Origin: CAHJXF01 sp038225855
Lineage (GTDB): Bacteria > Pseudomonadota > Gammaproteobacteria > Burkholderiales > Burkholderiaceae_D
DNA: 64,000 nt
Direction: 5' to 3'
Assembly: GCA_038225855.1 (NCBI GenBank)
Contig: JBBRQU010000004.1
Coordinates: 1-64,000 of the forward strand
The position numbers and the translations under genes are program-made. How positions within the stretch are numbered: the first letter of the stretch is position 1; each line of letters begins with the position of its first letter. This document shows positions 17,739 to 26,028 of this stretch, in pieces. The notes under the pieces are model-generated. The model worked only from the letters and a program-made list of their open reading frames with translations. It had not been told where the DNA came from and ran no database searches.

Positions 17739-19136
17739 TCGCGAGGGCGCCTCAACAGCGATGCCTGCCCGAAACGACGCCGCGATGATTTCCATCGTCC
17801 GCTCGGTCGCGCCCCGATGCGCGGCGGCGAAGGCGATGCCTGCGTCGGCCATGCGGCGCTGGCGCGCGCCATCGCATGCGATCGTCAGCGCCTCTTCGAG
17901 CAATGCATCGAAATCGGCGACGCGAATCGCGGCGCCGGCGCGCACCGCTTCGTCGCTGGTGTCGGAGAAATTGAAGGTATGCGGTCCGATCAGGACCGGG
18001 CATCCCGCAGCGGCTGCTTCGATCAGGTTCTGTCCGCCGAGCGGCACGAGGCTGCCGCCGACGTAAGCAACCTCGGCGACGAGGTAGTACGCGAACAGTT
18101 CGCCCATCGAGTCGCCGATCCATATCTGCGTGTCGGCAGCGACCGGCCGTTCATCACTGCGTCGCTGCGCGACCAGGCCGCGCGCCGATGCCAGCGTCGA
18201 GACTTCGTCGAATCGTTGCGGATGACGCGGGACGACCACGAGTAGCGGCGCGGTTCTCGCAATGCGAGTGTCCGCGTACCAAGCGTGTCTCAACCATGCG
18301 TCGAAGATCGCGGCCTCTTCGCCCTCGCGCGTGCTCGCGAACAAGAGTATCGATCGCGGCCCCGAGCCGCCGCTCGCGATGCGCTCGCGAAAACGCATCG
18401 CGAGTTCGCGTTGCGCGACCGGCACGTCGATATCGAATTTCAGGTTGCCGACGAGAACGATGGGAGGGACGTTCACGTCGCCGGTCAACGCCGCGAAGCG
18501 CGTCGCATCGTCGTCGCCCTGCGCGAGGATGCGCGCGAAGCCGCGCGCTGCAGGCCGCATCAATGAGCGCCAGCGCATCGCCTGGCGCAGCGACTTCTCC
18601 GACAAACGTCCGTTGACGAGCAGCATGGGTACGCCCGCATCGCCCGCCGCGGCCATCAGGTTCGGCCAGATCTCGGTCTCCATCACGATGCCGATGGCCG
18701 GCCGCCAGTGATGAAGAAAATGCGCGACCGCGAATCGATAGTCGTACGCGAGGTAAGCATGCGAGACCTCGTTGCCGAACAGCTCGATCGCCGCGTCGCG
18801 CCCGGTCGGCGTCATGTGCGTGACGAGCAACGGCAGCTCGGGATAACGCGCGCGCAATGCAAGAACCAGCGGCGCCGCGGCGCGCGTCTCGCCGACCGAC
18901 ACGGCGTGGATCCACGCGCACGGCCCGGTCGGCTGCGCACGATAGCGTCCGAGGAAGCGCTCGCCCCAACCGCTTCGATACGCGGGCTGCCTTCGCGAAC
19001 GCCACAACAGATACGCCGCAATCGCCGGTGTCGCGACCGACCACAGCGCCGTATAGACCAGTCTCGACACGCGTTCGCGCCATGAACCGATGAGCAATGG
19101 GGCGGGCGATGCGGGGGGCGAAGAAAACGCACTCAT
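17724..19136 (-). CDS. waaA: 3-deoxy-D-manno-octulosonic acid (Kdo) transferase
   Basis: WaaA (KdtA) adds Kdo from CMP-Kdo to lipid IVA at the inner-membrane face. The 470-residue protein has an N-terminal membrane anchor (about 25-45), the catalytic glutamate in GWGERFLGRY (Glu59; Glu60 in E. coli as I recall), the AVSVGET and METEIWPNL motifs, and GGSLVPLGGQN in the C-terminal GT-B domain. Its ATG overlaps the waaC stop (ATGA at 19133-19136), so the two are coupled. Its own stop lies in the hsp20 promoter. A C-terminal tail beyond about residue 450 is slightly longer than usual. Confidence 0.93.
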   Translation of the reverse strand: MSAFSSPPASPAPLLIGSWRERVSRLVYTALWSVATPAIAAYLLWRSRRQPAYRSGWGERFLGRYRAQPTGPCAWIHAVSVGETRAAAPLVLALRARYPELPLLVTHMTPTGRDAAIELFGNEVSHAYLAYDYRFAVAHFLHHWRPAIGIVMETEIWPNLMAAAGDAGVPMLLVNGRLSEKSLRQAMRWRSLMRPAARGFARILAQGDDDATRFAALTGDVNVPPIVLVGNLKFDIDVPVAQRELAMRFRERIASGGSGPRSILLFASTREGEEAAIFDAWLRHAWYADTRIARTAPLLVVVPRHPQRFDEVSTLASARGLVAQRRSDERPVAADTQIWIGDSMGELFAYYLVAEVAYVGGSLVPLGGQNLIEAAAAGCPVLIGPHTFNFSDTSDEAVRAGAAIRVADFDALLEEALTIACDGARQRRMADAGIAFAAAHRGATERTMEIIAASFRAGIAVEAPSRISRS

Positions 19137-20272
19137 GGCGCGCGCTGACGGCGCGGTCGCGCGATGCGAAAGACCGCGGCTTCCTTCTCCACCAGCGCCG
19201 CGCTCGTGCCGCCGGCAACCAGGTGCAGACGTTCGAGCGCTTCGACGACCGCCGAGACCGCTGGCTGCGCGCCGAGCTCGCCGTAGCTGCCCAGGTTGAC
19301 CGCATGGGGCGACCAGTAAGGCGCGTAGCGCCAGCGCGGGGTCGCGCCGAACAGCCCCACGGTCGGCGCATCGAGCGCGGCGGCGAGATGCAACAGTCCG
19401 GTGTCCACGCCGACCACGACGCGCGCGCCGGCCAGCAGCGCTGCGGCTTCAGGCAACGGCATCGCGGGCGCAACGATAGCTCGCAGCGATTCATCACCCA
19501 TCAGGACGTTGGCCTTGTGCGCAAGAACTTCCGCGGCCGCGCGCTCGCCCGCATTGCCCGACGGCAACACCGCTGCGATGCCCGCCGCGCACAGGATCCC
19601 GATCAGTTCCACCCATCGCTCGGCAGGCCACGCCTTCTCGGGGCGCGCGGTGGCATGCAACAACACGGCATAGGGCGCTGCGCCGCGCGCGTCGCCATTG
19701 ATCGAATCCGAAGCCTCGACACTGGCTCGCGGCAGCCAATCGAAATGCGCGAGCGGAACGTCGATCTCGAAGCGCGGCAACCCGAGATCCTTGCCCGCAT
19801 AGCCGAAGGTCGCCGCCGCGAGCTTGCGCATGCGCTCGATCGCGTGCAGGCGCTGGTCGACGCCATATCCCCGGTCGTAGAACAGTCGTGCGATCGGTTC
19901 GCGCGCAAGCGCGAACGAGAACCCGACGCGAACGCCATGCGCGTTCAGGCGTGCGCGTCGTGCGATCAAGGCACTCTTCAACAGCCCTTGCGTATCGAGA
20001 ACGACGTCGTATTTTTCAGCGCGCAAGTGGGCAAGAAATTCACGGCGCTCGGCGCGCGCGTTCGCGTCGCCGTGCTGTTGCCGCCAACGCCGCAGCGCGA
20101 TCGGGATGACGCGCGTGACGCCACGCGTCATGCGAACCAGATCCACATAGGCTTCTTCGACGACCCAATCGATCACGAACTCCGGACGCTCGCTGCGCAT
20201 GTCGGCGATCACCGGCAGGTTGTGAACGATGTCGCCCATCGAACTGGTCTTGATGATAAGGACGCGCGTCAT
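19133..20272 (-). CDS. waaC: LPS heptosyltransferase I
   Basis: This GT9-family GT-B enzyme transfers L-glycero-D-manno-heptose from its ADP donor to Kdo of the inner core. The 379-residue protein starts with the family signature KTSSMGDIVHNLPV (Asp14) and carries HATARPEKAWP and the GVDTGLLHLAAALDAPTVGLFG nucleotide-binding region. The ATG at 20272 has AGAGG just upstream. The longer open frame to 20497 is rejected because it lacks conserved sequence. It precedes waaA in an overlapping pair and diverges from the glycosyltransferase at 20519. Confidence 0.9.
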   Translation of the reverse strand: MTRVLIIKTSSMGDIVHNLPVIADMRSERPEFVIDWVVEEAYVDLVRMTRGVTRVIPIALRRWRQQHGDANARAERREFLAHLRAEKYDVVLDTQGLLKSALIARRARLNAHGVRVGFSFALAREPIARLFYDRGYGVDQRLHAIERMRKLAAATFGYAGKDLGLPRFEIDVPLAHFDWLPRASVEASDSINGDARGAAPYAVLLHATARPEKAWPAERWVELIGILCAAGIAAVLPSGNAGERAAAEVLAHKANVLMGDESLRAIVAPAMPLPEAAALLAGARVVVGVDTGLLHLAAALDAPTVGLFGATPRWRYAPYWSPHAVNLGSYGELGAQPAVSAVVEALERLHLVAGGTSAALVEKEAAVFRIARPRRQRAP

Positions 20273-20518
20273 CTGCCTCTTGAAGTGATCGTTGGTCGCT
20301 CGTGTTCGCGGCGCCTGTCGAACTGCGACCGGCATCAATACCCGCATCGAGACCGCCTGCCTGCCTGTGGGCAGATGTTGTATGACACAATTCGGGCCGC
20401 CTGGCGATTTGCGTCGAAGAATTCTACAGAGAGGCTTCGATGCGAGCGGCCTGAGTCGGGCCCTCTTCCATTCAGCGACGCCTCGCCCACCCTTCATTCA
20501 CGCACGGTACGACCGCCG

Positions 20519-21418
20519 ATGCCCGACGCCTCGCAGCCCTTGTCGGCCGTGCTGATCACCTACAACACCGGCGAACAGCTCGCGCCCTGCCTTCGTTCCC
20601 TGGCGTTCGCCGATGAGATCGTCGTCGTCGATTCGGGCAGCGACGATGCGACGCGCGACGTGGCGCGGCAACACGGCGCGCGCGTGATCGAGGAGGCGTG
20701 GCGCGGCTTCGGCCCGCAAAAACGTTTCGCCGTTTCGCAGGCGCGCCACGATTGGGTGTTGTGCATCGACGCCGATGAAGAGGTCTCCCCCGCGCTTGCC
20801 CAAGCGATTGCCACCACGCTCACGAGTCCGCAACGCGCCGCATGGCGCATGCCGCGCTCGAACCGCTTCATGGGCCGCTACCTGCGACACGGCGAAGGGT
20901 TTCCCGACTGGAGCCTGCGTCTGTTCGATCGACGTCATGCGCAGTGGAGCGACGACGCCGTACACGAGAAGGTCGTCAGCAACGGCCCCGTGGGACGTCT
21001 GCCCGAGAGCGCGGTCTTGATGCATCACTCGGCCGAAAGCCTGGCGAGCTATCTCGACAAACAGAATCGCTATACGAGTCTTCAGGCCGAAGCGCTGTAT
21101 CGCGCCGGCGCCCGCGCGGACGTCTGGCAACTGCTGCTGTCGCCCGCGCTGCGCTTCATCAAGTTCTATGTCGTGCGGCTCGGCTTTCTCGACGGGCTTC
21201 CGGGTCTGGTTCACATCGCGATCGGTTGCTTCAACAGCTTTGCGAAATATGCAAAGTTGCGCGCGATGCAGATCGAAGCGCAGGTCCACGCGCACATCGA
21301 TACGCACATCGACGCGCACATCGACGCGCACATCGACGCGCACATCGATACAAAGTCCGCACCGCGTTCGCTCGAAGCCGATGCGAACGATCGCCATCAG
21401 CTTGGAGAGCCGCGTTGA
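20519..21418 (+). CDS. GT2 glycosyltransferase, WaaE/KdtX-like LPS core enzyme
   Basis: This 299-residue GT-A enzyme has the nucleotide-binding start AVLITYN, VVVDSGSDDATRD and CIDADEEVSP (DxD), the pattern of WaaE-type core beta-1,4-glucosyltransferases. Its position opposite waaC-waaA fits LPS core assembly. The C-terminal tail (from about residue 258) contains five tandem HID(A/T) tetrapeptides made by a 12-base DNA repeat and is His/Asp-rich, which is not a family feature. The stop overlaps the TTG start of the epimerase gene (TTGA), so the two are coupled. Confidence 0.8.
   Translation: MPDASQPLSAVLITYNTGEQLAPCLRSLAFADEIVVVDSGSDDATRDVARQHGARVIEEAWRGFGPQKRFAVSQARHDWVLCIDADEEVSPALAQAIATTLTSPQRAAWRMPRSNRFMGRYLRHGEGFPDWSLRLFDRRHAQWSDDAVHEKVVSNGPVGRLPESAVLMHHSAESLASYLDKQNRYTSLQAEALYRAGARADVWQLLLSPALRFIKFYVVRLGFLDGLPGLVHIAIGCFNSFAKYAKLRAMQIEAQVHAHIDTHIDAHIDAHIDAHIDTKSAPRSLEADANDRHQLGEPR
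21293..21352. repeat. 12-base tandem repeat inside the WaaE-like gene, five units
   Basis: Five units of CACATCGACGCG, the first and last varied, encode HIDT-HIDA-HIDA-HIDA-HIDT near the C-terminus. All units keep the reading frame. Confidence 0.9.
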
Positions 21419-22422
21419 ATGTTCTCGTCACCGGCTGCGCCGGCTTCATCGGTTTCTTCGCGTCGCAAAAGCTGCTCGCGCGCGGCGATCGCGTGGTCGG
21501 CATCGACAATCTCAACGACTACTACGACGTGCGCCTGAAGAAGGATCGATTGGTCCAGCTTAAGGCGAAGCAACATTTTAGATTCGAGCAAACCGACATC
21601 GCCGGTTCCGATGCGATCACGCATCTGTTCGAGCACGAGCGCTTCGATGCGGTCCTGCATCTCGCGGCGCAAGCCGGCGTGCGCTACTCGCTCATCAATC
21701 CCGCGGCTTACACGCACAGCAACCTCGACGGCTTCGCCAACGTGATCGAAGCGTGTCGACGCAACGACGTGAAGCATCTCGTGTACGCGAGCTCGTCGTC
21801 GGTGTACGGAGGCAACCGCAAGCTGCCTTTCGTCGAGACCGACGCCGTGGACCATCCGGTGAGCTTTTATGCAGCGACCAAGAGGGCCAACGAATTGACG
21901 GCGCACAGCTACAGCCATCTGTTCGGATTGCCCACTACGGGTCTGCGCTACTTCACCGTGTACGGCCCGTGGGGCCGGCCCGACATGAGCCCGATGCTGT
22001 TCGCGCGCGCGATCATGGAAGGCCGAGCTATCGAGGTCTTCAACCATGGCGACATGACGCGCGATTTCACCTACGTCGACGACATCGTCGAAGGCACGAT
22101 CCGCGTGCTCGACCGTCCGGCTGCCCCCGACCTTTCATTCGATTCACACGCACCGGATGCCGCGACCAGCAATGCGCCCTGGCGCATCTACAACATCGGC
22201 AATCATCAGTCGGTGAATTTGCTGGCGTACATCGAGACGCTCGAACGCATGCTCGGCAAGACCACCGAAAAAATCATGCGGCCGATGCAGGATGGCGATG
22301 TGAAGGACACCTATGCGGATACGACGCGGTTGCAAGCAGCCGTGGGGTTCGCGCCATCGACGCCGCTGGAGGAAGGCCTTGCCCGGTTTGCGGCGTGGTT
22401 CAGGAGATATTACGGGGTTTAG
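21415..22422 (+). CDS. NAD-dependent epimerase, UDP-glucuronate 4-epimerase-like
   Basis: This 335-residue extended short-chain dehydrogenase has the NAD motif TGCAGFIG near the start, GIDNLNDYYD, the SSSSVYGG serine region and the YxxxK pair in FYAATK. The NLNDYYD segment is typical of UDP-glucuronate or UDP-N-acetylglucosamine 4-epimerases of capsule and LPS loci. The likely start is TTG 21415, with GGAGAG seven bases upstream and its TG inside the TGA stop of the previous gene. It probably supplies a uronic acid or hexosamine for core or O-antigen. The substrate is not settled by sequence. Confidence 0.82.
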   Translation: MNVLVTGCAGFIGFFASQKLLARGDRVVGIDNLNDYYDVRLKKDRLVQLKAKQHFRFEQTDIAGSDAITHLFEHERFDAVLHLAAQAGVRYSLINPAAYTHSNLDGFANVIEACRRNDVKHLVYASSSSVYGGNRKLPFVETDAVDHPVSFYAATKRANELTAHSYSHLFGLPTTGLRYFTVYGPWGRPDMSPMLFARAIMEGRAIEVFNHGDMTRDFTYVDDIVEGTIRVLDRPAAPDLSFDSHAPDAATSNAPWRIYNIGNHQSVNLLAYIETLERMLGKTTEKIMRPMQDGDVKDTYADTTRLQAAVGFAPSTPLEEGLARFAAWFRRYYGV

Positions 22423-22427
22423 GGCAT

Positions 22428-22460
22428 TAACCAACTTGCCTAATATAACCAACTAGGTTA
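22428..22460 (+). promoter_or_regulatory. Probable MqsA operator of mqsRA
   Basis: TAACCAACT occurs twice (22428-22436 and 22446-22454), 18 bases apart. The second copy forms the inverted repeat TAACC-AACTA-GGTTA (22446-22460). This is close to the TAACCT/AGGTTA palindromes bound by MqsA in E. coli, and it ends 9 bases before mqsR. The -10-like TAATAT at 22441 lies between the two sites. Confidence 0.65.
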
Positions 22461-22469
22461 TTGTGCGGC

Positions 22470-22766
22470 GTGGAAAAGAGTACGCCCCACTGCAAGTTGT
22501 CAGTCGTGAAAGCCATGATCACGGCAGGCAAGGTGCGCTCAACCTTCTCGGCGCTGTCTGGTGGCGCTGCATTGGGATTCGACTTCGAGGGGATCGTCAA
22601 CGTCGTCCTGAAACTAATCCCAAGGGACTTTTACAAGAGCATGGCGACGCACGCCGACCACCGTGTTTGGCAGGATGTGTACCGCCCTGTCACTTCCGCT
22701 GGAGAGGTCTACCTCAAACTCACAATCATCGATGACGTACTCATCGTGTCGTTCAAGGAGCTATGA
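22470..22766 (+). CDS. mqsR: MqsR toxin, mRNA interferase
   Basis: MqsR is a RelE-fold ribonuclease that cuts mRNA at GCU. With the GTG start at 22470 the protein is 98 residues, the length I recall for E. coli MqsR, and the active-site residues fall at the same numbers (Lys56 in DFYKSM, Gln68 in WQDVYRP, Tyr81 in VYLK). The C-terminal VLIVSFKEL is conserved. An upstream TTG at 22461 is less likely. Toxin-first order and overlap with the antitoxin gene match the known operon. It looks intact and therefore probably functional. Confidence 0.93.
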   Translation: MEKSTPHCKLSVVKAMITAGKVRSTFSALSGGAALGFDFEGIVNVVLKLIPRDFYKSMATHADHRVWQDVYRPVTSAGEVYLKLTIIDDVLIVSFKEL

Positions 22767-22768
22767 AC

Positions 22769-23170
22769 ATGAAATGCCCCTCTTGTGCCGCGGCGAAACT
22801 GGTACATGACACCCGCGACATGCCGTACACCTACAAAGGCGAGTCGACCGTCATTCCAGCGGTCCACGGCAATTTCTGCCCTGCATGCAGTGAAATGGTT
22901 CTTGATATGAGCGAATCGGTGCGAACCAGTACATTGATGCTGGAATTCAACAAGCAGGTGAATGCGGCGTTGGTCGATCCGGGCTTCATTGCGCATGTGC
23001 GCAAGAAACTTGCTCTCGATCAGCGGGAAGCCGCCGAGATTTTTGGCGGCGGGGTCAACGCGTTCTCGCGCTACGAGAACGGCAAGACCAAGCCACCTTT
23101 GGCGCTAGTCAAATTACTCAAGGTGCTCGATCGCCATCCGGATCTGTTGGCGGAAATCAAAGCCGCATGA
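22769..23170 (+). CDS. mqsA: MqsA antitoxin, zinc-binding HTH repressor
   Basis: This 133-residue protein has an N-terminal zinc domain (Cys3, Cys6, Cys37, Cys40) that neutralises MqsR and a C-terminal XRE helix-turn-helix. Asn97 and Arg101 in VNAFSRYE match the DNA-contact residues of E. coli MqsA. All these numbers fit a start at ATG 22769, which also has AAGGAG eight bases upstream; ATG 22763 overlaps the mqsR stop but is too close to that site. It should autorepress through the inverted repeat at 22446-22460. Confidence 0.93.
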   Translation: MKCPSCAAAKLVHDTRDMPYTYKGESTVIPAVHGNFCPACSEMVLDMSESVRTSTLMLEFNKQVNAALVDPGFIAHVRKKLALDQREAAEIFGGGVNAFSRYENGKTKPPLALVKLLKVLDRHPDLLAEIKAA

Positions 23171-23183
23171 AACGGAGAAGCAC

Positions 23184-23376
23184 ATGAGCGAACGCAAACA
23201 TGCCGCTTCGATTCCTCACGGCGAAGTGACCATTGCAGAACTGCGGCTGATCGCTCCTTTGCGCTCGAGTACCTGAAATCAGCTCTGGAGGAACTGGACG
23301 ATCCACAACATCGTGCCGTCGGTCTGCTCTCCCTGCGCGACGTGGCCGAGGCCTATGGCCCGCCGGGCTTGGCACC
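23184..23376 (+). pseudogene. Frameshifted, truncated XRE/HigA-like antitoxin remnant
   Basis: An ATG at 23184 with GGAG six bases upstream opens MSERKHAASIPHGEV and then hits a stop at 23274. Shifting frame at about 23246 (one base missing after CTGCGG) restores FALEYLKSALEELDD and GLLSLRDVAEAYG, which I recognise as the N-terminal part of addiction-module antidote proteins (COG3636 type). The helix-turn-helix part expected next is missing, and pmm begins at 23377. It lies 13 bases after mqsA, so two antitoxin systems once stood together. Confidence 0.65.
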
Positions 23377-24759
23377 TCAAAACGGCAACGACGCCCCCGG
23401 CTTGACGTTCTGAAGCACGCGCCGAAAGTCCATCTGAATCCGCGCGAGCCCTTCCTCGGTATCCGACTCGAAGCGCAGCACGATCACCGGCGTCGTGTTC
23501 GACGACCGCGCGAGGCCGAAGCCGTCGGCATACTCGACACGCAAGCCATCGATCATCGAGACCGACTCGGCGCCTTCGAACTTCGCCTCCTTCTGCAGCC
23601 GATCGATCAGCGCGAAATTTTCGCCTTCGGCCAATTTCCACTGCAACTCGGGCGTCGAGACCGCGTCGGGCAATGCGTTCAGGAGATCGGAGGGATTCTT
23701 GCCGGCCGCCTTGGCCTTCGTGAGAATCTCGATCAGACGCGCCCCCGCATACATGCCGTCGTCGAAGCCATACCAGCGGTCCTTGAAGAAGATGTGGCCG
23801 CTCATCTCGCCCCCGAGCGGCGCCCCGGTCTCCTTCAACTTGGCCTTGATCAGCGAGTGCCCGGTCTTCCACATCAGCGCGCGACCGCCGCGCTCCTCGA
23901 CCCAGGGCGCGACGTTGCGCGTGCATTTCACGTCGTAGATGATCTCGCCGCCGGGATGACGCGTCAGCACGTCTTCGGCGAAGAGCATCAACTGGCGATC
24001 GGGATAGATGATCTGCCCATCCTTCGTCACCACACCGAGGCGATCGCCGTCGCCGTCGAACGCGAGACCGATCTCGCTATCGGTGCTCGCGAGATGACGA
24101 ATGAGGTCTTCGAGATTCTCGGGATGCGCCGGGTCGGGATGGTGATTGGGGAAAGTGCCATCGACTTCACAGAATAATTCGACGACCTCGCATCCCATCT
24201 TTCGATAGAGCGTGGGAGCGAACGCGCCTGCCACGCCATTGCCGCAATCGACCGCGATCCTGAGCGGCGACGACATCTTCACGTCGCCGACGATGCGCGC
24301 GTAGTAGGCCTCGCCGATGTCGTGCGTCGAGTACGAGCCCGAGCCGCTCTCGAAGCGGGCATCGACGATGCGCCGGTAAAGCGCCTGGATGCGCTCGCCG
24401 TAAATGGCGTCGCCCGCGACGACCATCTTCAGGCCGTTGTACTCGGGCGGGTTGTGGCTACCGGTCACCATCAAGCCGCACTGCGTGCCGAGCTCGACGG
24501 CCGCGAAATAAACCATCGGCGTCGCGACCATGCCTAGGTCGATCACGTCGAGACCCGTCGACTGGATGCCTTCAGCGAGAGCCCTGGCGAATTCCGGCCC
24601 CGATAGACGGCCGTCGCGGCCGATGACGAAGGCTTTCTGTCCCAGGACCCTCGCCTCGGATGCCACCGCACGGCCGACGTCCCTCACCACTTCCGCGGTC
24701 AATGTACGGCCGACGATGCCGCGTATGTCATAGGCTTTGAAGATGGATTGTTCAATCAT
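23377..24759 (-). CDS. manB: Phosphomannomutase/phosphoglucomutase (ManB/AlgC type)
   Basis: This 460-residue alpha-D-phosphohexomutase interconverts hexose 6- and 1-phosphates, feeding GDP-mannose or UDP/dTDP-glucose pools. The phosphoserine is Ser101 in TGSHNPP, the metal loop is DGDGDR, and the sugar-binding loop is GEMSGH. The start at ATG 24759 (MIEQSIFKAYDIRG) matches family N-termini, though no good Shine-Dalgarno site is visible. It is divergent from rmlB, at the left boundary of the O-antigen locus, as manB is in Burkholderia. Confidence 0.9.
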   Translation of the reverse strand: MIEQSIFKAYDIRGIVGRTLTAEVVRDVGRAVASEARVLGQKAFVIGRDGRLSGPEFARALAEGIQSTGLDVIDLGMVATPMVYFAAVELGTQCGLMVTGSHNPPEYNGLKMVVAGDAIYGERIQALYRRIVDARFESGSGSYSTHDIGEAYYARIVGDVKMSSPLRIAVDCGNGVAGAFAPTLYRKMGCEVVELFCEVDGTFPNHHPDPAHPENLEDLIRHLASTDSEIGLAFDGDGDRLGVVTKDGQIIYPDRQLMLFAEDVLTRHPGGEIIYDVKCTRNVAPWVEERGGRALMWKTGHSLIKAKLKETGAPLGGEMSGHIFFKDRWYGFDDGMYAGARLIEILTKAKAAGKNPSDLLNALPDAVSTPELQWKLAEGENFALIDRLQKEAKFEGAESVSMIDGLRVEYADGFGLARSSNTTPVIVLRFESDTEEGLARIQMDFRRVLQNVKPGASLPF

Positions 24760-24811
24760 GCGAGGGGGATTTGTGCCAAATTGTTGCAGTACGGAAAACG
24801 CCAGCCGCGTT

Positions 24812-24820
24812 TGGTAGAAT
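24812..24820 (+). promoter_or_regulatory. Possible extended -10 promoter of the rml-wzm-wzt operon
   Basis: TGGTAGAAT fits an extended -10 element (TGn plus TAGAAT) in the divergent space between manB and rmlB. No convincing -35 box is seen, which is tolerated with an extended -10. The leader to rmlB would be about 120 bases. Confidence 0.4.
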
Positions 24821-24948
24821 GCGGGGCGTAGTTTATCAGCGCCACCAATATCTCCTGCCCACGCCGAGCCGCGGCCGACTGCCACAGTAGCAGGATGTTT
24901 GACACCTCAAATACTTTGTTCGGGTGCCCTGCCGAACACACGATCAAC

Positions 24949-26028
24949 ATGATTGAACAAAAAATCCTCGTCACGGGGGGAGCGGGTTTCATCGGTTCCA
25001 ACTTCGTTCTCGACTGGTTGGCCTTGGGGAAGAGTCCGGTCGTCAACGTCGATAAATTTACCTACGCGGGCAATGCAGAGAACCTGGCGCGCGAAGCCGG
25101 CAATCCCGGGCACATCCTGATTCGCGCCGATATCTGCGACAAGACCGCCATGACCGGTCTGCTGGAAGAGCATCGACCTTCCGCAATCGTCCACTTCGCC
25201 GCCGAAAGCCACGTCGACCGATCGATCGTCGGACCCGGTGCATTCATCGAAACCAATGTGGTCGGCACATTTACCTTGTTGGAGGCCGCGCGTGCCTATT
25301 GGAGCAAACTCGGCCCCGACGAACGCGATCGGTTTCGATTTCTGCACGTCTCGACCGACGAAGTCTATGGCTCGCTCGGCAAGGGCGACGCGCCTTTCTC
25401 GGAGACCACCGCTTACGCTCCGAACAGTCCTTATTCCGCCTCGAAAGCCGGATCGGACCATTTGGTGCGCGCCTATCACCATACGTATGGATTGCCGGTA
25501 GTAACCACCAATTGCTCGAATAACTACGGCCCCTATCAGTTTCCCGAAAAACTGATTCCCCTGATGATCTCCAACGCGATCGAAGGGAAGGCTTTGCCGG
25601 TTTATGGCGATGGCAAGAATGTGCGCGACTGGTTATATGTCGGCGATCACTGCGTTGCAATTCGACAAGTCCTGGCCGATGGCGAACCCGGCCAGGTTTA
25701 CAACATCGGCGGGTGGAACGAAAAAACGAATCTCGAAGTGATCGAAACTCTTTGCATGCATCTCGATGCCTTGCGTCCGAAATCATCCGGCCGCTATGTC
25801 GATCAGATTCAATATGTCAAGGACAGACCGGGCCACGATCGTCGCTACGCGATCAATGCAGGCAAGATCGAACGCGAACTCGGCTGGAGACCCGAAGAAA
25901 CCTTCGAGACGGGCCTGGAAAAAACAATTCGCTGGTATCTGGACAATCCAGAATGGATCGCACACATCAAGAATGGCAATTATCGCGACTGGATTTCCAC
26001 ACAATATGGCGCCGAGGTGATCGGATGA
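24949..26028 (+). CDS. rmlB: dTDP-glucose 4,6-dehydratase
   Basis: RmlB (RfbB) converts dTDP-glucose to dTDP-4-keto-6-deoxyglucose, the second step of dTDP-L-rhamnose synthesis. The 359-residue protein has the NAD motif GGAGFIG (10-16), the catalytic TDE (Asp137, Glu138) and YxxxK (Tyr162, Lys166). The start at 24949 matches family N-termini; an upstream ATG at 24895 would add 18 atypical residues. It heads the rmlBACD set, whose members overlap by a few bases. Confidence 0.94.
   Translation: MIEQKILVTGGAGFIGSNFVLDWLALGKSPVVNVDKFTYAGNAENLAREAGNPGHILIRADICDKTAMTGLLEEHRPSAIVHFAAESHVDRSIVGPGAFIETNVVGTFTLLEAARAYWSKLGPDERDRFRFLHVSTDEVYGSLGKGDAPFSETTAYAPNSPYSASKAGSDHLVRAYHHTYGLPVVTTNCSNNYGPYQFPEKLIPLMISNAIEGKALPVYGDGKNVRDWLYVGDHCVAIRQVLADGEPGQVYNIGGWNEKTNLEVIETLCMHLDALRPKSSGRYVDQIQYVKDRPGHDRRYAINAGKIERELGWRPEETFETGLEKTIRWYLDNPEWIAHIKNGNYRDWISTQYGAEVIG

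Noticed and set aside
24899..24904. TTGACA upstream of rmlB
   Set aside because: No -10 box lies at a usable distance. The extended -10 at 24812 is a better, though still weak, candidate.
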